From assembly GCA_938092135.1 (NCBI GenBank), contig CALLJL010000003.1, positions 124,001 to 188,000 on the forward strand: a stretch of 64,000 nucleotides of DNA. The letters run 5' to 3'. Below are positions 1 to 8,378 of this stretch, in pieces. The position numbers and the translations under genes were made by a program. Within the stretch, counting starts at the first letter, position 1. Every line of letters begins with the position of its first letter. The stretch comes from an uncultured bacterium. GTDB taxonomy: Bacteria; Acidobacteriota; Aminicenantia; Aminicenantales; CALLJL01. The notes below the pieces were generated by a model. The model was not told the DNA's origin. It was given only the letters and a program-made list of their open reading frames with translations, and searched no databases.

Positions 1-134
1 ATTGGTTTTGATTAAGGGGTCATTCAATTTAAAAAATATGGTCCTCATCACCATTTCTTAATATCCCGCGTTTTTTATTTTTTAGTATAAAATTGAAATC
101 TGAAGGAAATAAAATATTAGGTCTTTGTTTTCAG

Positions 135-163
135 TTGACACTTCAGGGGAAGCTATCCATAAT
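135..163 (+). promoter_or_regulatory. Sigma70-like promoter for the C69 peptidase operon
   Basis: TTGACA at 135-140 and CATAAT at 158-163 are separated by 17 bases, a near-consensus arrangement. Transcription would begin near 170, just ahead of the AGGAGGT ribosome site at 183-189 and the ATG at 194. Seen by eye only; no start-site data. Confidence 0.55.
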
Positions 164-193
164 TAATTAACTTTGAAGAGTTAGGAGGTATCC

Positions 194-1810
194 ATGGGAG
201 CTAAAAAATCTTTATTTATTTTTAGCTTAATATTCGTCTTAATATTAACTACGTCTTTTCTAATTGTTTTCCCGCGAGCTGAAAATATATCTTTTATTCC
301 TGAGGAAACGGGCTGCACAAGTATCATGGCGGGTCGCTTAGCAACAGTTGATGGCTCGGTAATTACGGCTCATTCCTGTGATGGTAATTATCGTAATTGG
401 CTGAATATTGTCCCTCGAAAGAAAAATCCAACTGGAGCAACAACCAAAATTTACTCAGGCCTCATGCACACCGAAACTCCTTGGGATTCAAGAAATGTGA
501 CAGTTCGGGGCGAAATTCCTGATATTGAAGAAACCTTTTCTTTCTTAAACACTGCCTATCCCTGTTTAAATGAATATCAACTGGCCATTGGGGAAACAAC
601 TATCGGTGGTCGCCGGGAGCTTTACAATCCTCAGGGTCTATTTGTCATAGAGGAACTTGAGAGAATCATGCTCCAGAGATGTCGGACAGCCCGGGAAGCT
701 ATCAAGCTGGCCGGAGAGCTGGTTAAGACCTATGGCTATGGCGATATGGGCGAATGCCTGACCATTGCTGATCCAAAAGAGGTCTGGCATTTTGAAATTT
801 TTGGCGCAGGCCTTGGGCAAAAAGGGGCTGTCTGGGCTGCGGTTCGTATTCCCGATGATCATATTGGCGTCTCAGCCAATATTCCTCGGATTGGGGAAAT
901 TAACCTCAATGATCCCAATAATTATATGGCTTCAGATAACGTTATTTCTTTGGCTGTTGAAAAGGGCTGGTATGATCCTAAAAGTGGACGGCCTTTTCGT
1001 TTCTGGGAAGCTTACAGTGGCCGCAAACCCTTTGGAATAAGAGAATATTTTATTTTTAAAACTTTAGCGCCATCATTGAAAATTAGTCTTGATGATGAGG
1101 CTTTGCCCTTTTCTATCAAGCCTGAGAAAAAAGTTTCTGTCAGGGATATTTTAAAACTTTACCGGGAAACTTACGCCGGAACTGAATTTGATATGACTAA
1201 AAATCTCCTTGTTAAGGACCCTCGAACTGGGGAAATGGTCAAAAGTCCTGTGGCTAATCCCTGGATGTCACGGGATATGATGCTTCTTTTAAATACACTC
1301 AAACCCGGGGTTGTGGAATATCAACGGCCCATAGCCATTGCCGCCTGCGCTTACGCCCATGTCATCCAGTGCCGCAGCTGGCTACCCGATCCTGTGGGAG
1401 CTGTCTGCTGGTTTGCCTTTGATAATCCTGGCCAGAGCGCTCGTATTCCCATTTTTGCCGGAGTAACTGAACTCCCGCCGGGTTTTGAGATTTGTTCCCA
1501 GCATGAATTCAGACCTGATTCTGCTGCCTGGGCTTTCAGAAGAGCCAATCGTTTGGCTACAGTTAGATGGGGGGAAGCTGGCCGATTTATTGAAGAAGCT
1601 ATCAAGGAGTTTGAGGATAAAGCCTTTGAAGAACTTCCTGACGTCGAAAAGAGGGTTCTTCAGTTTTACAAAACCTTGCCGGCTGAGGAAGCAGCCGTTA
1701 AAGCCAAGGCTTATTTAACCAAATACACTAATGACTTTGCCCGAGCGGCTATCCAGAAATACTGGGAGCTGGGCAATAAGTTTTGGGCCATGTTTGCCCG
1801 CGGTTTTTAA
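194..1810 (+). CDS. Exported C69 (U34) family dipeptidase
   Basis: Predicted secreted peptidase of the C69/U34 dipeptidase family, Ntn hydrolases that expose an N-terminal catalytic cysteine after propeptide removal. Residues 1-29 form a signal sequence with a long hydrophobic stretch. The candidate nucleophile is Cys41 in the motif GCTSIMAGRLATVDGS, matching the family start (C-T-S-hydrophobic, then DGS). The length of 538 aa is normal for the family. The ATG at 194 follows an AGGAGGT site by 4 bases. It heads a tight run with the FAD oxidase (14 bases downstream), SDR and DHOD-like genes. Role inferred: cleavage of dipeptides in the periplasm or outside the cell. Exact substrate preference cannot be read from the sequence. 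Confidence 0.85.
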   Translation: MGAKKSLFIFSLIFVLILTTSFLIVFPRAENISFIPEETGCTSIMAGRLATVDGSVITAHSCDGNYRNWLNIVPRKKNPTGATTKIYSGLMHTETPWDSRNVTVRGEIPDIEETFSFLNTAYPCLNEYQLAIGETTIGGRRELYNPQGLFVIEELERIMLQRCRTAREAIKLAGELVKTYGYGDMGECLTIADPKEVWHFEIFGAGLGQKGAVWAAVRIPDDHIGVSANIPRIGEINLNDPNNYMASDNVISLAVEKGWYDPKSGRPFRFWEAYSGRKPFGIREYFIFKTLAPSLKISLDDEALPFSIKPEKKVSVRDILKLYRETYAGTEFDMTKNLLVKDPRTGEMVKSPVANPWMSRDMMLLLNTLKPGVVEYQRPIAIAACAYAHVIQCRSWLPDPVGAVCWFAFDNPGQSARIPIFAGVTELPPGFEICSQHEFRPDSAAWAFRRANRLATVRWGEAGRFIEEAIKEFEDKAFEELPDVEKRVLQFYKTLPAEEAAVKAKAYLTKYTNDFARAAIQKYWELGNKFWAMFARGF

Positions 1811-1823
1811 CCTGAAAGAGAAA

Positions 1824-3260
1824 ATGAGTTCAACCTTTAAGTCAGAAAAAAAATCAGCTCTCAATTATCTTAATCAAATTAAAGAAATTGTTGGACCTGA
1901 AAATGTCTTGATTGATCCAGAAAGAATTATCGATTATAGCCATGATGAATCCACTCAGACTGAATGGCCCAGGTTACCGGAAGTAGTGGTTACGCCTACC
2001 TCAACCCAAGAAGTGGCCTCTTTAATGAAATTTGCTTTTGAAGCCGAAATTCCAGTAACGCCTAGGGGAGGAGGAACTGGACTTTCCGGTGGCTGCATTC
2101 CCCTGAAAGGTGGTATTGTCCTTTCACTGGAAAAGATGAATCGAATTCTTCAAGTTGATCTAGCCAATCAGATGGCTTCGGTTGAAGCTGGAGTAACCCT
2201 AGGTGAACTTATTCAGGCAGCAGAGGAGGCTGGTTTAGCCTTTCCACCTCATCCGGGTGATGAGAGTGCCCAGATAGGTGGCTTGATTGCTACTAACGCT
2301 GGCGGTAGCCGAGCGGTAAAATATGGAGGTATTCGAAATTATGTTCGAGGCCTCGAAGTTGTTCTCCCTTCTGGAGAAATCCTTCATCTTGGAGGCAAAA
2401 TAGTTAAAAGCAGTAGTGGCTATAATCTCATGCACCTTTTTATTGGGTCAGAGGGAACTTTAGGAATAATCACTCAAGCGATAATTCAACTGTTGCCAGC
2501 GCCTGCTCTTTGCCGCTCTCTTGTCATTCCCTATGATGACCTCGAGAAAGCTATTGAAACTGTTCCAGCCATCATTCAGGCCAAAATTCTTCCCCTGGCA
2601 ATAGAATTTATGGAAAAGGATGTAATAAACATAACGGAAGAATATCTTAAAAAAACCTGGCCTTCGCGGATTGGTCAAACGGACCTGTTGATTATTCTGG
2701 AAGCTTCAGACGAAGATGAACTTGATCGTCTTTCTCAGAAAGTGGCCGATGTGTGTTTAAATCGAGGGGCCTTGGATATTCTTGTTGCTGATACCTCTTC
2801 CAAACAGCAGCAAATTCTTGAAATAAGAAGCAAGATCTATGAGGCTATCAAACCAGTAACTGTAGAGATTCTCGATATTGCTTTGCCAAGATCAGAAATT
2901 TCGGCTCATGTACGGCGGGTGAAAGAAATTGAATCTGAAGTTTCCCTTTGGCTACCAACCTTTGGACATGCCGGGGATGGCAATGTCCATACTCATATAA
3001 CTAAAGTATACCGCCAGGGAAATCAGCTTGTTCAGCTCGAAGAGTCGATTTGGAAAGAGAAAGCAGCTCGGGTGAAGAAAATGATTTATGAAGACGGACT
3101 CAGCCGAGGGGGAGTTCTTTCCGGCGAACATGGCATAGGCGTTATAAAAAAAGCTGAATTTCTCCAATTTACTGAGACGGCTCAACTTGAATTCATGAGA
3201 CAAATTAAAAAGATTTTTGATCCCAAAGGCATTCTTAATCCCGGAAAGATTTTGGACTAA
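1824..3260 (+). CDS. FAD-binding oxidoreductase, GlcD/D-lactate dehydrogenase type
   Basis: Flavoprotein of the vanillyl-alcohol-oxidase fold that oxidises 2-hydroxy acids such as glycolate or D-lactate. The FAD-binding PP-loop is PRGGGTGLSGG (residues 80-90). The C-terminal cap carries FGHAGDGNVH (about 380), SGEHGIG (about 433) and the family tail FDPKGILNPGKI. The frame is open from 1731, inside the upstream gene, but the ATG at 1824 fits best: it lies after the C69 stop, gives 478 aa (E. coli GlcD is about 499) and begins where the homologous region begins. No GlcE or GlcF partner is next to it, so the electron acceptor is unknown. Substrate choice among glycolate, D-lactate and D-2-hydroxyglutarate is undecided. 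Confidence 0.87.
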   Translation: MSSTFKSEKKSALNYLNQIKEIVGPENVLIDPERIIDYSHDESTQTEWPRLPEVVVTPTSTQEVASLMKFAFEAEIPVTPRGGGTGLSGGCIPLKGGIVLSLEKMNRILQVDLANQMASVEAGVTLGELIQAAEEAGLAFPPHPGDESAQIGGLIATNAGGSRAVKYGGIRNYVRGLEVVLPSGEILHLGGKIVKSSSGYNLMHLFIGSEGTLGIITQAIIQLLPAPALCRSLVIPYDDLEKAIETVPAIIQAKILPLAIEFMEKDVINITEEYLKKTWPSRIGQTDLLIILEASDEDELDRLSQKVADVCLNRGALDILVADTSSKQQQILEIRSKIYEAIKPVTVEILDIALPRSEISAHVRRVKEIESEVSLWLPTFGHAGDGNVHTHITKVYRQGNQLVQLEESIWKEKAARVKKMIYEDGLSRGGVLSGEHGIGVIKKAEFLQFTETAQLEFMRQIKKIFDPKGILNPGKILD

Positions 3261-3263
3261 ACC

Positions 3264-4313
3264 ATGAAAATTCTAATTATTGGAGGAACAAGGTTTTTGG
3301 GCTACCATCTTGTTCATAAGCTTTTGGATCAAGGGCATGAAATAACCATTTTTAATCGAGGTTTAACTCCCGATGATTTTGGTTATCGAGTGAGGCGTTT
3401 AAAAGGCGACCGGACACGGCCTGAAGAAATGAAAGAAGCCCTTAAAAATCTGGAATTTGAGGCCGTTATTGATATGATTGCTTACAGAGGAGAGGAAAGT
3501 CAAAAGGCCGTTGAGATTTTCTTAGACCGAACAGGTCATTATATTCATATAAGCAGTGGGGCAGTTTATATCGTCACCCGAAATTATCCCTGTCCTTTGC
3601 AAGAAGAAGATTTTGATCGGGAAGTCATAGAGGAGCCGAAGGCACCAGATAATCTTTGGTCATATGGACTTGGGAAGCGCGAGTGTGAGCTGGTTTTAAG
3701 GCAGGCTTATCAGGAGAAAGGATTTCCGGCGACAATATTTCGCTTGCCTATCGTTATTGGCGAAAGAGATTATACTCTGAGGGCTTATTCCTATTTTATT
3801 CGCATTAGGGATGGTGGTCCAATTCTAATGCCTGATGGTGGCCTCAATGTTTTTACTTATGTTTATCAGGGCGATGTTATCGAAACTATAGCCAACAATT
3901 TATTAAATCCTCGTACTTTTGGCCAGGCTTATAATCTAGCCATGGAGGAAATTATTAGCTTAAGGAGCTTTGTACAAACTGTAGCCCAAATTATGGGTCG
4001 GGAAATAGAAATGATTGATATTCCTTCTCGGCTTCTTCAGTCTCTTCCCTGTGGGCTTTCAATTTCACCTTTTTCAAGTCGTCGACCTTTTGTCTTGTCT
4101 GTGAATAAAGCTAAAAGGGAACTAAGCTATCGCTCAACTTCTTTTATCATCTGGCTAGAAAAGACAATTAACTGGTTTTTTTCCAGTTATTCTGGAATGC
4201 CTCCTGATAATTACCGCTGGCGTTCCCTCGAAATTTCCTTAGCCAATCTATTTGTTTTGAAAGTGGAAGAGGTGAGGAAGCAACTGCTTGAACAGGAGGT
4301 GAAAAATGGCTGA
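3264..4313 (+). CDS. NAD-dependent epimerase/dehydratase (extended SDR)
   Basis: Rossmann-fold nucleotide-sugar-type SDR of 349 aa. The N-terminal GGTRFLG (7-13) is the atypical dinucleotide-binding motif of isoflavone-reductase/CSP41-like epimerases, and YGLGK near 134-138 provides the Tyr-x3-Lys pair. It starts three bases after the FAD oxidase stop and overlaps the next gene by 8 bases, so it is translated in the same operon. The substrate cannot be told from sequence. A sugar or small-ketone oxidoreductase is likeliest by family. Confidence 0.8.
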   Translation: MKILIIGGTRFLGYHLVHKLLDQGHEITIFNRGLTPDDFGYRVRRLKGDRTRPEEMKEALKNLEFEAVIDMIAYRGEESQKAVEIFLDRTGHYIHISSGAVYIVTRNYPCPLQEEDFDREVIEEPKAPDNLWSYGLGKRECELVLRQAYQEKGFPATIFRLPIVIGERDYTLRAYSYFIRIRDGGPILMPDGGLNVFTYVYQGDVIETIANNLLNPRTFGQAYNLAMEEIISLRSFVQTVAQIMGREIEMIDIPSRLLQSLPCGLSISPFSSRRPFVLSVNKAKRELSYRSTSFIIWLEKTINWFFSSYSGMPPDNYRWRSLEISLANLFVLKVEEVRKQLLEQEVKNG

Positions 4314-5325
4314 TTTAAGGACCAAATATCTTGGCTTTGAATTACGCAATCCGATTATTCTGGCCAGTTCTGATCTTTCCATGTCCTTGGATAATCTCCT
4401 GCGAGCCGAAGAAGCTGGGGTCGCAGCGATTGTTTTAAAATCAATTTTTGAAGAGCAATTTCTACTGGAGGGCGGTCTGGACTCGATGGATAAAATTCCT
4501 TTTCCCGAGGCAAGAGATTATCTTCAAAGTCGGGGTTTATTGTCTTATGCCCCAGCCGAAATGTTGAGGCTTATAGAACAGGCTAAGAAAAGAATTGCAA
4601 TTCCGATTATTGCCAGCCTTAATTGTCAAAGTCTCGAGGTCTGGCCCAAATTCGCCCGGCAGCTAGCTGAGGCTGGGGCTGATGCGCTTGAGCTTAATAT
4701 TTACTTCTTACCCTTCGAAAAAGAAGTTTCCAGTCAGGAAATTGAAAAAAGGATGGAGCAGGTTGTTGCTTCCTGCCATCAGGTTGTTTCCATTCCCTTA
4801 GCCGTTAAACTTCCCTTCCAGATTACATCTTTACCGCACCTGGCTTATCGCTTGCAACAAGCTGGAGCTAAGGGGCTGGTTCTTTTTAATTGGTTTCTGG
4901 AAACAGAGATAAACCTGGCTAAAAGAAAATTACACTATTTTCGCGGCCATGGCCAGTTTTCTCAAGTCTTGCGCTGGATAGGACTTCTCGCCGGACGGTT
5001 TGGCTGTGATCTTGCTGCCTCGGGAGGAATAATGACCGCCGAAGCTGCCATAAAAGTACTTCTGGCCGGCGCCAGGGCTGTTCAGGTTTGTCGTCTTGTT
5101 TTGGAGAAAGGATTCCCGGCTCTTAAAAGCCTCATTGAAGGCATCGAAAGGTGGATGATTGGCGAGGGTTATACTCGCTTAGATGAATTTATCGGCGAGC
5201 TTTCCTGGAAAGAATTGAGCTTGACCTATCCTGATGAACAAGCTGCTTCTGGCTATTTTCGTCTTCAGTATATGAAAGCTTATACAGGACGCTTTAATGC
5301 CAGGAATAAATCTGATTCCCAATGA
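4306..5325 (+). CDS. Dihydroorotate-dehydrogenase-like TIM-barrel flavoprotein
   Basis: 339-aa protein resembling the group annotated as dihydroorotate dehydrogenase-like. It opens with TKYLGFELRNPIILAS, the class 1 DHOD opening, has VLKSIFEEQ where DHODs bind FMN and orotate, ALELNIYF mid-barrel, and ASGGI with GARAVQV phosphate-binding loops near the end. CAGGAGGT precedes the ATG at 4306, within the 3' end of the SDR gene. The neighbours are a peptidase, FAD oxidase and SDR rather than pyr genes, so a role outside pyrimidine synthesis is likely. The true substrate is unknown. The 158 bases downstream include a weak six-pair AT hairpin (5392-5414) running into T residues, a possible operon end. 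Confidence 0.8.
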   Translation: MADLRTKYLGFELRNPIILASSDLSMSLDNLLRAEEAGVAAIVLKSIFEEQFLLEGGLDSMDKIPFPEARDYLQSRGLLSYAPAEMLRLIEQAKKRIAIPIIASLNCQSLEVWPKFARQLAEAGADALELNIYFLPFEKEVSSQEIEKRMEQVVASCHQVVSIPLAVKLPFQITSLPHLAYRLQQAGAKGLVLFNWFLETEINLAKRKLHYFRGHGQFSQVLRWIGLLAGRFGCDLAASGGIMTAEAAIKVLLAGARAVQVCRLVLEKGFPALKSLIEGIERWMIGEGYTRLDEFIGELSWKELSLTYPDEQAASGYFRLQYMKAYTGRFNARNKSDSQ

Positions 5326-5483
5326 TTAGATATTTGATTTAGGAGGATTAAATTCAAATAGTTTTTAAAAGTCAAAACAGAGCCATAATTTAAGATTTTC
5401 TTTAAGATAATCTTTTTTGCTGAAAATCAAAGCTTAGGTGAGAAATTTTAGGCTAAAATGGCTCTTAATTGGAGGAATTAAAT

Positions 5484-6602
5484 ATGGAAAGGAAAAAGAG
5501 GTTAAAGCTGCTTTTATTGGGCACTTTTATTTTATCTTGGCTACCAAATTTAATTTATGGTCAGGAATGGTTAAATATTCTCGACAGGATTTACCCCTTT
5601 GGTTCACCTTCTGGTTATGAGCATGCGATTATTAATGAGATCAAATCCCTTTTGCCTACTGGTTGGTCAGTTCGGATTGATAATCTGGGTTCCTTGATTG
5701 TTTTTTCGGGCGAAAAAATTGAGTTTCTTTTAGCTTCTCCGGTCGATGAGATTGGTTATTTTGTGAGTGGTTTGACCTGCGATGGCTATATTCGGATTGA
5801 TCGAGCGCTAAATGCGCCCTATCGTCTTTTTGATAATCATCTCATGGGACACGGCGTAATTATCTGGACAAAGAATGGGCCGATTAGGGGAATTGTCGCC
5901 CAGCCCGCGGTGCATATTCTGACCCGAGACAGAAGAGAGCAACTCGAAAGAGGCGTGAGCCTTGATGATATTTATATTGATGTTGGGGCGCGAAGCGACG
6001 CTGAAGCTAAAGCTAAGGGAATACGAATTCTTGATGCTGTGACGAGAGAAAGAAAACTGACTCTCCTCGGTTTCCGGCGTCTCAGTGGCCTGGCCTTAAG
6101 TGATAAACTTTTTCCTTCGCTCTTAATATCGGCAATTTCCACAATTCAAAATTCGGCGCAAACTAAAGGACTGAGCTTTGCCTGGGTGGCTCAAGCGAGA
6201 GTAAATGCCAGAGGCGTTAAAGGAGCTCAATCTTTGGGTCTTTTAAATATAAAAAATCGCTTTCCTTTAAAAAAAGCCATTATTTTGACCGGCTGGCCTG
6301 AAGATGAGACCAAAGAAGGAGCAAAACTAGGTCAAGGCCCGGTTGTTATTTTTGCCGAGCCTAGTCCATCCGCCCTGGCCGAGTCTTTTATAAAGCTAGC
6401 TTCAGCTGAGAAAATTGAACTTCAGGTTTTATCAGGCAAGGAAAATTCTTGGCTCCGGCCATTTCAGAGCGAAGGCGTGGAAGCAATCATTTTGGGAGTA
6501 AGTATCAGAGATATTTTTACTCCGGCAGAAACAGTTTCTTTAAATGATGTTAATAATTTATTTAAATTGATAACTTTCTGGATAAAAAGGAGACCCCAAT
6601 GA
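5484..6602 (+). CDS. M42-like exported protein lacking the metal-binding residues (pseudoenzyme)
   Basis: 372-aa exported relative of M42 glutamyl aminopeptidases, homologous along its length to the next gene. The ATG at 5484 follows GGAGG by 8 bases; a TTG 15 bases earlier overlaps that site and was rejected. Residues 1-26 are a signal peptide ending NLIYGQ. The fold is kept (fold-equivalent ASPVDEIGYF, 84-93), but the zinc ligands are gone: His is Pro86, the DDRAG loop is absent (ALSDKL), the catalytic EE pair is replaced in AQARVNARG (236-244), and the C-terminal AHS is lost. The reading frame is intact, so it is probably maintained. M42 enzymes form large tetrahedral shells, so a structural or regulatory partner role for the active paralogue is plausible inference. 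Confidence 0.75.
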   Translation: MERKKRLKLLLLGTFILSWLPNLIYGQEWLNILDRIYPFGSPSGYEHAIINEIKSLLPTGWSVRIDNLGSLIVFSGEKIEFLLASPVDEIGYFVSGLTCDGYIRIDRALNAPYRLFDNHLMGHGVIIWTKNGPIRGIVAQPAVHILTRDRREQLERGVSLDDIYIDVGARSDAEAKAKGIRILDAVTRERKLTLLGFRRLSGLALSDKLFPSLLISAISTIQNSAQTKGLSFAWVAQARVNARGVKGAQSLGLLNIKNRFPLKKAIILTGWPEDETKEGAKLGQGPVVIFAEPSPSALAESFIKLASAEKIELQVLSGKENSWLRPFQSEGVEAIILGVSIRDIFTPAETVSLNDVNNLFKLITFWIKRRPQ

Positions 6603-7711
6603 AATTATTATTTGAGCCTAAAATAAATTGGAAAGCTAAAGTGGTCATATTTCTGATAGCTCTTGTTTCCATTTTTCTTCCTCTTTTAGCGCAAGAAGTT
6701 TCTCCCTGGAATCTGCTTAAGGAATTGATTCTTTTGCCTGGAGTTTCTGGCCGAGAAGAAAGGGTGGCCGAAGTAATAGCTTCCAAGATACCAGCAGGGC
6801 TTAAGTGGCAGAAAGATGAAATGGGCAATGTTTATTTTACCTATGGTAATGGGAAACCCCATCTTCTTTTCGTGGCTCATATGGATGAACTTGGCTTTTT
6901 TGTTCAGGAAATTACACCTCAGGGAACTTTAAAATTAAGGTCGACGGGTGGCTTCTTGCTCTGGAATTATGAGGGCGAAGGCGTGACGATCTGGACAAAA
7001 AAAGGAAAGGTTGAGGGTATTGTCAGACCGAGAAAGGGTTATCTTGCGGCTGAAGCCCCGCCTTTTAATTTGGAAAATTTAGAGGTCGAGGTTGGCGCTG
7101 AAAGTAGTAACGAAGTTCAGGAAATGGGAATCCAAATCGGCGACATGGTAACAATAAACAAAAGAATTATTGAGCTTCGAACTGATATTCTTGCTTCTCG
7201 AGCTGTAGATGATCGAGCTGGCTGTGCCGCTCTTCTGGCAGCAGCCAAAAAAATAGTCTGGTCTAAAATTAAATCGAAGAAGATTACTTTCGCCTGGAGT
7301 GTTCAAGAAGAAATTGGCTTGAGAGGAGCAGCCAGCTTAGCCGAGAAGATGATGGTTGATTATGTTTTTGCCATTGATACTTTTGTTTCCACAGATTCAC
7401 CCCTTGAAAATCAACGGTTTGGTTTGGCTAGGGTTGGGGAAGGAGCGGTTGTTAGGGCTATTGATTCCTCCACTATTGTGCCTCATCATGAACTGGAGAA
7501 AGTAATTAAAATTGCCTCTGCCCGAGGAATTTCATTGCAACTCGCCAATTCCCGAGGTGGCAATGATGGTTCAGTTTTCATTTCTAAGGGAGCGGTCAAC
7601 ATCCCCCTTTCTTGGCCCGGTGCTTATGCCCATTCTTTTATTGAAAAAATTCATCGTTCGGACCTTGAATCTTTAACTAATTTAATTATTGCTATTGTTG
7701 AGGATTGGTAG
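6599..7711 (+). CDS. Exported M42 family aminopeptidase (active-site complete)
   Basis: 370-aa M42 metallopeptidase with an N-terminal signal or anchor (about residues 14-31, ending LLAQ). All family ligands are visible: His94 and Asp96 in AHMDELG, Asp204/205 in VDDRAG, the catalytic and ligand pair Glu237-Glu238 in VQEEIG, Asp260 in AID, and His345 in AHS. It is translationally coupled to the inactive paralogue by an ATGA overlap. It likely trims amino-terminal residues from peptides. M42 enzymes are usually cytoplasmic, so export is notable, though consistent with the other secreted peptidases here. Confidence 0.87.
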   Translation: MKLLFEPKINWKAKVVIFLIALVSIFLPLLAQEVSPWNLLKELILLPGVSGREERVAEVIASKIPAGLKWQKDEMGNVYFTYGNGKPHLLFVAHMDELGFFVQEITPQGTLKLRSTGGFLLWNYEGEGVTIWTKKGKVEGIVRPRKGYLAAEAPPFNLENLEVEVGAESSNEVQEMGIQIGDMVTINKRIIELRTDILASRAVDDRAGCAALLAAAKKIVWSKIKSKKITFAWSVQEEIGLRGAASLAEKMMVDYVFAIDTFVSTDSPLENQRFGLARVGEGAVVRAIDSSTIVPHHELEKVIKIASARGISLQLANSRGGNDGSVFISKGAVNIPLSWPGAYAHSFIEKIHRSDLESLTNLIIAIVEDW

Positions 7712-7975
7712 AAATCAAAGAATGGATTCTCTATCCTGAGAAGAAGGGAAATTATCTTTTGAGATAAAAAATCGCTTTACCCATGTCCATAATATCTCGA
7801 ATTATCTAGAAAAGTTAATATGAAGGAAGAAAAATAGCGGTAAGTAAATTTTGTTCTTTCTGGTAATCAGGAGATAAAACAGCAACTGGTCTTAATATTA
7901 ATAAGAAAAATTGATGGTCAATAAAGTTTCAAAGTGGAGCTCATAGAGGCGATTTTAATTGGTAAGCCATAGAAC
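7712..7975. other. AT-rich spacer with no recognised feature
   Basis: These 264 bases separate the M42 pair from the regulator remnant. I see no convincing reading frame, promoter pair, hairpin with T-run or repeat. It may hold further eroded sequence from the decayed locus that follows. Confidence 0.4.
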
Positions 7976-8378
7976 CTAATTTTGGGCAAGGCTTGTCTGA
8001 AGCATTTTTAAAGTGATGGGGTCTATTTGGTCAAAAACATTGAAAATAGGTTTTTGTGGAGGGCAGAGCTCACTTATAACGGCTAAAGCTGCTCGTATGG
8101 CCCGAATGACTTCAGCTGAATTAATATTTTTTTAATTTATCTTTTTCTTCCATGAGGCAGGTTGTAGGAAAAATGTCTTCTCCAAGTTCTGCTCTTAATA
8201 GATCTTCATAAAGGGTTATGGTCTCCTTGTCTTTACAAATAAAGGCAAGCCGGGTTTTTTTATCAAGCGAAGCCAGTTTCCGCCAGGTTGCAGGCGACAT
8301 TTGGTTAATAAGAATATGAATATCTCTGGGCATGTTCGCTGTAATTTTCCTAACTTCATTGAGGTGGAAACCAGCTCA
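7976..8378 (-). pseudogene. Remnant of a regulator-like protein, frameshifted and lacking its N-terminus
   Basis: Reading the minus strand from 8375, a protein-like frame runs through NEVRKITANMPRDIHILINQ and stops at 8121. A second frame from 8125 gives INSAEVIRAIRAALAVISEL and ends at 7976. The two join perfectly if one base is added to the run of seven A residues (plus-strand T at 8127-8133). The joined piece, about 134 aa, has the layout I recall for the effector half of some GntR-type regulators: a nucleotide-like fold opening and an IDP-x-TLKML-type end. No DNA-binding domain is present. Its upstream end meets the TonB receptor frame at about 8376. The family assignment is tentative; the broken state is directly visible. 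Confidence 0.6.

Noticed and set aside
1731-1823. Longer N-terminus for the FAD oxidase starting within the C69 gene
   Set aside because: The extra 31 residues overlap the C69 coding end and do not resemble the family; ATG at 1824 is better placed.
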